Source of the DNA: Parvularia atlantis | Taxonomy: Eukaryota; Opisthokonta; Rotosphaerida | DNA length: 36,188 nucleotides | Direction: 5' to 3' | Assembly (NCBI GenBank): GCA_943704415.1 | Contig: CALSCO010000911.1 | Coordinates: 1-36,188, forward strand | Shown: piece after piece, positions 29,814 through 36,188 of the stretch | How the letters are laid out: every line of letters begins with the position of its first letter | Numbering within the stretch: the stretch's first letter is position 1 | The notes under the pieces: model-generated | What the model was told of the DNA's origin: nothing | The model's database searches: none | Seen by the model: only the letters and a program-made list of their open reading frames with translations | Translations under genes and position numbers: made by a program

Positions 29814-31760
29814 ATGTCGCTCTGGGCCGAGGTGCTCGCGGGCGTGGCGTCGGCGCGGACGGCGCCCACGCGCCACCTGCTCGTGCTTGGTGCGTCTCCC
29901 TCTCCCCTCCCCCTTCTCGGTGACGCGGCGCGCACGCCCAGGCGACCGCGGCACGGGCAAGTCGACGCTGATCAGGCGCTGGACGGGCGGCGCGGCACCG
30001 GCGACGGCGGCGGCGGGCAGCGGCGGCGAGGCCGGCGACGAGGTTGCACTGTCGTACGTGTGCGTGGACGTGAAGGACGAGGACGAGGGTGGCGTGCGGC
30101 ACGACCTTGCGCGCGCGCCGCCGCTGACACGCGCGCGCGCGCACGCAGACATCCTCGGCCGCCTCGGCGTCTGGACCCTCGCCGGCGACGCGGCCTACGG
30201 CGAGCTGCTGCGCTGGGTGCTCGCCGCCCCCGGCGCGCTCGAGCACACCGCCGTCGCCGTCGTGCTCGACTGGTCCAAGCCGTGGCTGCTCGAGGCCGCG
30301 CTGCTGCGCTGGCTCGACCTGCTCCAGAGCAACCTCGCCGCACTGCACCTCGCGCCCGAGCGCGTCGCCGCCGCCCAGCACGCCCGTGCGCACACCCGCC
30401 CCGCACACCCGCCCCGCGCACCCGCCCGCGCGCCACCCGCGCGGCTCACCCCGCCCTCCTCCACGCAGTCGTCAAGTACGTCCGCGCGTACCAGGACAAG
30501 CTCAGCGGCGTCGGCACCACCGCGGCCGTGGCCCAGGACGACGTGGACAGCGCCGCCCACGCGACGCTCGAGCACGGCGTGCTGGTCGAAAACTTGGGCC
30601 TGCCGCTGATCATTGTCGCCGCCAAGGTGCATGGCGCACCGGTGCCGTCCTCGTTCTCGTGCTCAGCGCGCGCGCGTGTACAGGTCGACGTAATCGACAG
30701 CCTGCACAGGACGCACGACATCGGCGACGCCCAGCTGGACTTTATCCAGCAGACGCTGCGGCGACACGCGCTCAAGTGTGCGTGTGCGAGGTCTGCGTGC
30801 GCGCCCGCGCGTGTGTTGACATCCCGCGCCGCATCAGACGGCGCCGCGCTGGCGTACGTGTCCGCGGCGCAGAGCAAAAACGTGGACGTGGTGCTCAAGT
30901 ACGTGACCCACCGGCTGTTTGCGACGCCGGTCGAGCGGGCGGGGGCGCACAAGGTCGCCACCAAGGACGCGGTGTTTGTGCCCGCGGGATGGGACACGCA
31001 GGCTAAGATCGAGCTCGTGACGGCCGACAGGTGCGCCGCCGCTGTTGCTGCTGTCGGCACTCACACGCGCGTGCGACAGCGGCACCAAGAAGCTCGGCGC
31101 GGCCGCGAGTAAGCCGTACCCGCTCGACACGCCGTTTGCGATCGTCGTACCCGCACCCGAGCCAGCACAGGTGCTCAGTGCCGCGTCGTCGGCGGCGGCG
31201 GCTGACCGGGGCGCTTGCACAGGGCCAGAAGCAGAAGACGGCTGTTGCGCCCGAGGCCGAGGACAACTTTCTCGCGCGCCTGGCGTCAACCGATGCGGAC
31301 ACGCTCGCGGCCCTGGCGGCTGCGCTCGAGGTACGGGCCGAGGGACGCGCACGCGTGACGAGGCCGCGGCTGACTGTGCCTGGCCGCAGTCGCGATCGAC
31401 TGCCTTAGGCTCTGCGGGCTTGTCGTCGGCTGCCGCGAGCGCCGGCGTTGGCAAGAGCCCGCGTCCGCGCACGGCCAAGCAGTCGTCGTCGACAGCACTG
31501 GGGGCGACCGAGGTTGGTCCTCTTGCGCTTGCGCCACCTCGTCGCTGAGCCCTGTGCCGCGTCCGCAGGACAAGGCGTCGTCGTTCAAGGGGGCAGCCGG
31601 CGAAACCGAGCAGTACCAGACGTTCTTCCAGTCGCTGCTCAAGAAGGGCACAAGTGGCGGCTCGACGGCCGCGGCGGCGATCGCCGGGCCGCCGCGCGGC
31701 GTGGCCAAGAGCGCGCCCGGGCCAGCACAGCAGCCGCCAGCCGAGGCCATCAGCGAGTGA
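29814..31760 (+). CDS. DYNC1LI: Cytoplasmic dynein light intermediate chain
   Basis: Ten exons encode about 470 residues. The Ras-like domain has LWAEVLAGVAS, the P-loop HLLVLGDRGTGKSTLIRRW, ILGRLGVWTLAGD, AVAVVLDWSKPW, VENLGLPLIIVAAK, HDIGDAQLDFIQQTLRR, YGAALAYVSAAQSKNVDVVL and AVFVPAGWDTQAKI. The disordered tail carries a helix, EQYQTFFQSLLKKGTSGG, that matches LIC helix 1 (xxFFxxLLxKK), which binds dynein adaptors such as Hook and BICD. The chain links the dynein heavy chain to cargo adaptors for minus-end transport. Five of nine donors depart from GTGCG. The start is 67 bp after the NPRL3 stop on the same strand; the stop is 38 bp from the convergent TRAPPC8 stop. Confidence 0.93.
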
Positions 31761-31798
31761 AGTCTCTGTGGGCTTGCTCGCCCTTCTACCGCGCGAAT

Positions 31799-34079
31799 TT
31801 ACAGCGACGCAACGTGCAGGAGGGTCTGTGGGGCCACGGCTGGCACAGCGCGCGGCGACGCGGTGCCCAGGCGCGCCTCAATCGCGGCCGGGTCGCGGGC
31901 CTCTTGCGGTGCCAGCCACATCGACGGCATGTCGGCCAGCGAGGCCGCCCAGACGGCGCAGCCGCTGGCGAGGTCCACCTACGCTCGCAAAAGTGTCCTC
32001 AGACACGACCGAGACGGCGGCGCACACTACGCACCCGCGTGGGCGCCGTCACCGCCACCTGCACCTCAAGTGTGCGCTTGGTCCGCGGCAGCAGCACCTC
32101 CGAGACCTGCGCGGGCCCGAGCCACGAGCACGGGTGCGGCGACAGCGGCTGGAGCGCCGACGGCTTGGCCGCGCCGGAGAGGAGCGAAGCAGCCTGGCGT
32201 CGTGTCGTGCTGGTCAGCCAGGGTGCAGCGCACACAGCCGGCGCACTTGTGCCGCTGCCGCAGTGGAGGATGGGCCATGATGCCTGGGTACGGTGCACGT
32301 CACACTCACGCCGCGGCACACGCGAAACAGGCCGCGAGGCAGACGCACGTCGCCGCGGGGGGCGTGAGCACAACCGTGAACTTGAGCGGCGCAGACAGCG
32401 AGAAGTTGTGCAAGACGATCTTGACGTTGATGACGCACAAACTGGCGCGGGCGGGAAGCAGCCAGTGAGTCTGCGCGCCGCGCTCGCGGTGCCGCACCTG
32501 TGAACGGCAAAGTTGTGCCGCACGACGTCCGGGCAGAGCACGATGAAGCGCAGCAGCGAGTCGTCGCTGGCCGCGTGGGCGACAAAGCCGGCCGTGCCGC
32601 TGGCGTCTGTCTGCACACCCGGGCCGGGCGCGAGCGTGGCGAGCGAGCGGGTGAGAGCGCTGTGCAGGGTCGTGCTGCGCTTGTCCTTGAGGAAGCGCGA
32701 GAGCGCCTTGATGGGGTAGGCCGCGCCGGGCCAGTCGGCGGGCACGGCCTGGCCGTAGATGCCGCCGCCCAGCCCCGGCGCCGTCCCGGCATGCAGCGGC
32801 AGCACCAGCGGCTCCTGTGGGCCGCACGGCAGACCAAAGACGACGTGGTGGCCCGATCGGCCGAGCCACTGCGCGGCCGCGGCCGGTGCGGCGTCTGCAG
32901 GCGCCTCGCTCGTCCAGAACACGGTCAGGTCCACCTCGTCCGTCGTGTACAGCGGCAGGAACGACGTGACCGGCTCGCCCGCCTCGCCCGCGCTGCCGTC
33001 CACCGCCGCGTCCGGGGCGGCCAGCCGACGCCCGCTCGAGTCTGCGAGCGCGGCCCACGGCACAAAGCCCTTGACAAGGTCCGGGAAGGCGGCAGCGAGG
33101 CGGCGCATGCGCCATCGCGCGCGCGAGCGGCGCAGCAGGGCCAGATGCGGTAACGCCGTGGACTGCACCGCGGGCGTCGCATCCGGGGCGTTTGGCGACT
33201 GCGCACACGGTCAGTTTTCGGGTAGGGGCAGGGGCGGCGCCCACCGCACCGCGGGTAGGTCGGTATGAAACAGGGCCATGTCGGGCAGTGGCCGGACCAG
33301 TCCGACGTCGCTGCCGACGAAGACGTGCCAGAGCGCGCGTGACGCAGCGATCTCGGGCGAGAGCGCTGTCTCAGCGAGGGGCGCGCCCGTGCTGGTGCGC
33401 GGCGCGGGCACGGCACACAGGAAGAGGAACGCGCTCGACAGCGGCGGGATGACGAGTGCAGCCGACCTGCGCGCCAAAGTGAGCGAGCGACAGGCGGGGC
33501 CACAAAGCAGACGGACACGCACCCGTCCAGCTGGATCTGCCACGCGGGGCTGGTGGACGATAGCTGGCGCACGTGCACCGCGAACGACGACGACAGGTTC
33601 TCGGCCTGTGGCGCCACCGACAATGAGCGCTCGGCAGGACCCCCGCGCGCGCGAGCGCAGTACGCGCACCTCGATGCCGATCACGGTCTCGTCGGTGGCG
33701 CGCGACGACGGCCTGGTGAAGTGGGCGAGGCGCAGCGACGGCGCGACGTTGAGGGTGACGCAGTGCCGGAGCACGCGCTGGGCGAGCGCGCGGGGCCCAA
33801 ACTGACGCCGCCGCGGGTGAGCGGATGTGTGGCGTCAGCGGCCCATGCACCACGAACCGTGGCGCTGTAGGCGAAGAGGAACTGGAGCGTCGTTGCCCCC
33901 GCGCGCTCGCCGCGGAACCAGATCGGCAGCGTGACCGACTGCCCGGCCTCGAGCACCGCCAAGGTCAGGCCCATCGCCATGTCTGGGCAGGCGCGCCCGG
34001 CCAGGGGCACGACGGCGGGGTCCCACAGCCGGTTGCTGCCAGTTGACCACGCCGGCGCTGTGCGCGCGTTCAGCATCAC

Positions 34080-34152
<73 letters not shown>

Positions 34153-36188
34153 GTCGGGGCACGCACCGGCGCGGTGTGTCTCGGGTGCGTCAGACGGCGG
34201 GCCGATGAAGACCATGGACGGGTGCGAGAGCACGACGCGCGCGTTGGTCAGCGCCGACTTGCCCAGGTTGGTCAGCTTGACGGTCGCGGCGAAGACCTCG
34301 CCCGATAGCAGGGCCGGGGGTGCGCTCGGGTCGATCGAGACGCTGAGGCGCGGCATCGGGCGCGTGATGATGAGCGAGAGCGTGGGGTCGACCGGTGCAG
34401 CGGCCGCGCCGTCCGCGGCGACGTGGTCAAGAGCGGCCACAAAGGCCTGCCGGGCGCGGATGACGCCGCTGAGCAGGTACGAAAGGCCGCGCAGGTGCAG
34501 CGTTCCCTCGGTCGTGGGCGTGAGCGTGAACAGGACCTTGGCGCGGGCGTTGGCGAGGTGCGGGCGTAGGCGCGGGCACACGCACCTGCGTCGTCTCGCA
34601 AGGGCCGATGACGACCTGCTCGAGCGCGTCCACGCGGAAAGCATCGGGGCCGGAAGAGCCGACAAATGCGGGCGCCTCCTTGATCGTCACGCTCTCGCGC
34701 TCGCTGACCGGGTCGCGCGCGACGACGACCGTGTGCTGCACGTACTGACACTCGAGGCGCACCTGCTGCAGGATCAGCGGCACTTGAAGCGGGTTGGCGA
34801 GGTCTACGGCGACCACGAGCGGCTCTGCGAGCGGCGCGGGGGGGGGGGGGCTCAGGTTTTGCGCCGCTGGCGACCCGGGGCCCGGGCGCACCGCCAAGGA
34901 CGCACAGCGGCCGGCCGCCTTTGGCCGCGGCAGGGGCGGCGGCGGCGGCGGCGGCGGTGCTGGCGCCCGTCGATCCGCCCAGCTGCTCAAACATGCGCGT
35001 CCAAATGTGCTCGTCGCCCAGGCCGGCACCGGCACCCTTGCCGCTGGTGGACACGAGCATGCCGCCGGGCGAGAGTAGCGACGGGGCCGTGCCAGTCACG
35101 CCCACGGCGGTCACGGTCGCGTCGAGGAAGAGCCTGACGCGGCTGCGGTCGACGCGCGGGATGCCGACCGCGAGCCAGACCGAGCCGTCGTCCTCGACCG
35201 TGAACGACTCTGGCCCCGTGATGCGGCGTGATAGCTGGCCCGTGTCCGGCCCGAGGTCGCCCCAGGACAGCCGGCCCCTGGTCGGGGCGGCCGCGCCGTC
35301 GGCCAGCTTCTGCTGCACCTGGCTGAGGTAGTTCTGCGCAAGGGACGGCGGCGCTGACCTTAGCTCCGCGGCGACACGAGGCGGGCCGCGTTGCGGACCT
35401 GGTAGATGAAGATGAACTCGCGCACGTACGACCGGTGCTGCACGGCCGACTGCCGCGACGAGGCGCCGAGCAGGCGGATGAAGAACAGGAGCGCCTGGGC
35501 CACACGGCCAAGGTGGAACGAGTGACGCGCGAGGTGGAAGTGGATGTGCTCCTCGATCAGCAGCCAGTGCTTGGCGTTGTAGAGTGCGAGCGCCTCGCCG
35601 TAGCAGCGGAACGAGTGCTCGCGCTGCGAGTGCTCGCGCGGGGGCGCGGCGGCCGCGGTGACGGCAGAGGCAGACGTGGACGTGGTCACGTTTGGCTGCG
35701 GCGTGAGGGCGGCGTGAGCGCGAGGCGCGTGGGGGGGCTGCGCCCCACCCCGCAACGACGCACCTGGCCGCACTTGTTGAAGCGGTGGCCCGCCAGGATC
35801 AGGTGGAAGGCGTACTTGCGCACCATCGGCGGGCTCACGCGCAGGTACGACAGCGCGGCCTGCTCGAGCAGCAACGCCGAGCGCAGGTCGTCGTCCTGCG
35901 AGAGGGGCGTGCGGCTCAGCTTTCTGCTGGACAGGCGGGCGGGCGCGGTGACCTCTGTGGCGAGGCGCAGGAGGAGCGACGGGATCTCGCGCCAGAAGCC
36001 GCGCAGCTTGTAAAACTCATGGGCGAGGAGCACGCAGCGCGCGCCGAGCGCGTTGAGACGGCAGCGCGTGACGTAGTACGTGATGGCCGAGTCAAACAGG
36101 GTCTCGGCCTCACGCACGCCCTCGGTGACCACGGCGCAGATGCCGAGCATTTCCTGCCCAGGCCCGTCTCAGCCGCGAGCGCGCACCG
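31799..36188 (-). CDS. TRAPPC8: TRAPP III subunit TRAPPC8 (5' end beyond window)
   Basis: About 1,180 C-terminal residues in 14 or more exons. Entering at the right edge, an intron ends just before EMLGICAVVTEGVREAETLF. The conserved core follows: RCVLLAHEFYKL, LRSALLLEQAALSYLRVSPP, MVRKYAFHLILAGHRFNKCG, FRCYGEALALYNAKHWLLIE, SAVQHRSYVREFIFIYQ and EPLVVAVDLANPLQVPLIL. C-terminal beta-sandwich blocks include VLEAGQSVTLPIWFRGE and LVKGFVPWAALADSSG. The end, LLHVASL, has its TAA inside a TGTAA. TRAPPC8 (yeast Trs85) defines TRAPP III, a Rab1 GEF in autophagy and ER-Golgi traffic. One intron (34166-34058) holds a long CA/CG repeat and another a poly-C tract. Confidence 0.92.
34077..34152. repeat. 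Alternating CG/TG dinucleotide repeat in TRAPPC8 intron
   Basis: Seventy-six bases alternate pyrimidine-purine without a break: a CG block, about 27 TG units, then CGCG. The repeat almost fills an intron of 109 nt, about twice the usual length here. Such tracts are classic Z-DNA formers and length-variable microsatellites. Confidence 0.95.
34838..34850. repeat. Poly-G/C tract (13 nt) in TRAPPC8 intron
   Basis: Thirteen G residues on the plus strand are a poly-C run in the TRAPPC8 transcript, just upstream of the CTCGCAG acceptor. The position parallels the 29-C run in the DHHC intron. Confidence 0.9.

Overview
This is a gene-dense, very GC-rich nuclear segment from an intron-rich, probably unicellular eukaryote. 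I can support about 18 protein genes and see no tRNA, rRNA, CRISPR array or complete transposon. By hand I placed about 127 short introns (mostly 45-75 nt). They share an unusual signature: donors that are mostly GTGCG, a CTGAC or CTCAC branch-like motif close to the 3' end, and a CGCAG-type acceptor. The gene set includes UFMylation (DDRGK1), cytoplasmic dynein light intermediate chain, GT18 N-glycan branching, mitochondrial complex I, TIM17, GATOR1 and TRAPP subunits. This rules out a prokaryote and argues against a Dikarya fungus (UFM1 system lost) and a land plant (no cytoplasmic dynein). I cannot name the species. A holozoan, apusomonad, amoebozoan, early fungal or algal lineage all remain possible.

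Layout: 1-815 (-) is the N-terminal part of an F-box protein cut by the window edge. 929-2442 (-) is an unrecognised, apparently intronless, lower-GC gene whose frame changes twice. 2607-3391 (-) is a small protein that may be a divergent phosphoglycerate-mutase-like metalloenzyme. 3647-4048 (+) is a RecQ-like helicase C-terminal fragment. From about 4.3 kb on, the region is ordinary housekeeping sequence: a DH-PH RhoGEF (4314-8169 +), ROGDI (8186-9646 -), a DHHC palmitoyltransferase (9684-11150 +), MUTYH (11171-13010 -), a secreted M28 aminopeptidase (13069-14700 +), TIM17 (14862-15773 -), an MGAT5-type glycosyltransferase (16045-17562 -), NDUFA12 (17612-18219 +), the FTSJ1/TRM7 tRNA methyltransferase (18274-19523 -), DDRGK1 (19533-20694 +), a PA-TM-RING ubiquitin ligase (20877-22163 -), mitochondrial uL16m (22223-22988 +), a phosphatidylserine decarboxylase with a long membrane-anchored N-terminal extension (23086-26107 +), a second DHHC enzyme (26234-27513 -), NPRL3 (27523-29746 +), dynein light intermediate chain (29814-31760 +), and the C-terminal two thirds of TRAPPC8 (31799 to the right edge, -).

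The genes alternate strand and are packed almost without spacers. Head-to-head start codons are only 9 to 59 bp apart, and several tail-to-tail stop codons are 16 to 54 bp apart. This implies shared bidirectional promoters and overlapping 3' ends. The genes do not form one pathway. The recurring themes are endomembrane and lysosome function (ROGDI, NPRL3, TRAPPC8, PA-RING, two DHHC enzymes, DDRGK1, MGAT5, dynein) and mitochondrial function (TIM17, NDUFA12, uL16m).

Most interesting points: the GTGCG donor consensus with C at +4; three GC-AG introns that are each required by conserved protein motifs; the head-to-head pairs with 9 bp between ATGs; and the membrane-fused phosphatidylserine decarboxylase. 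Gene models come from hand splicing guided by remembered family sequences; no alignment or search was run.
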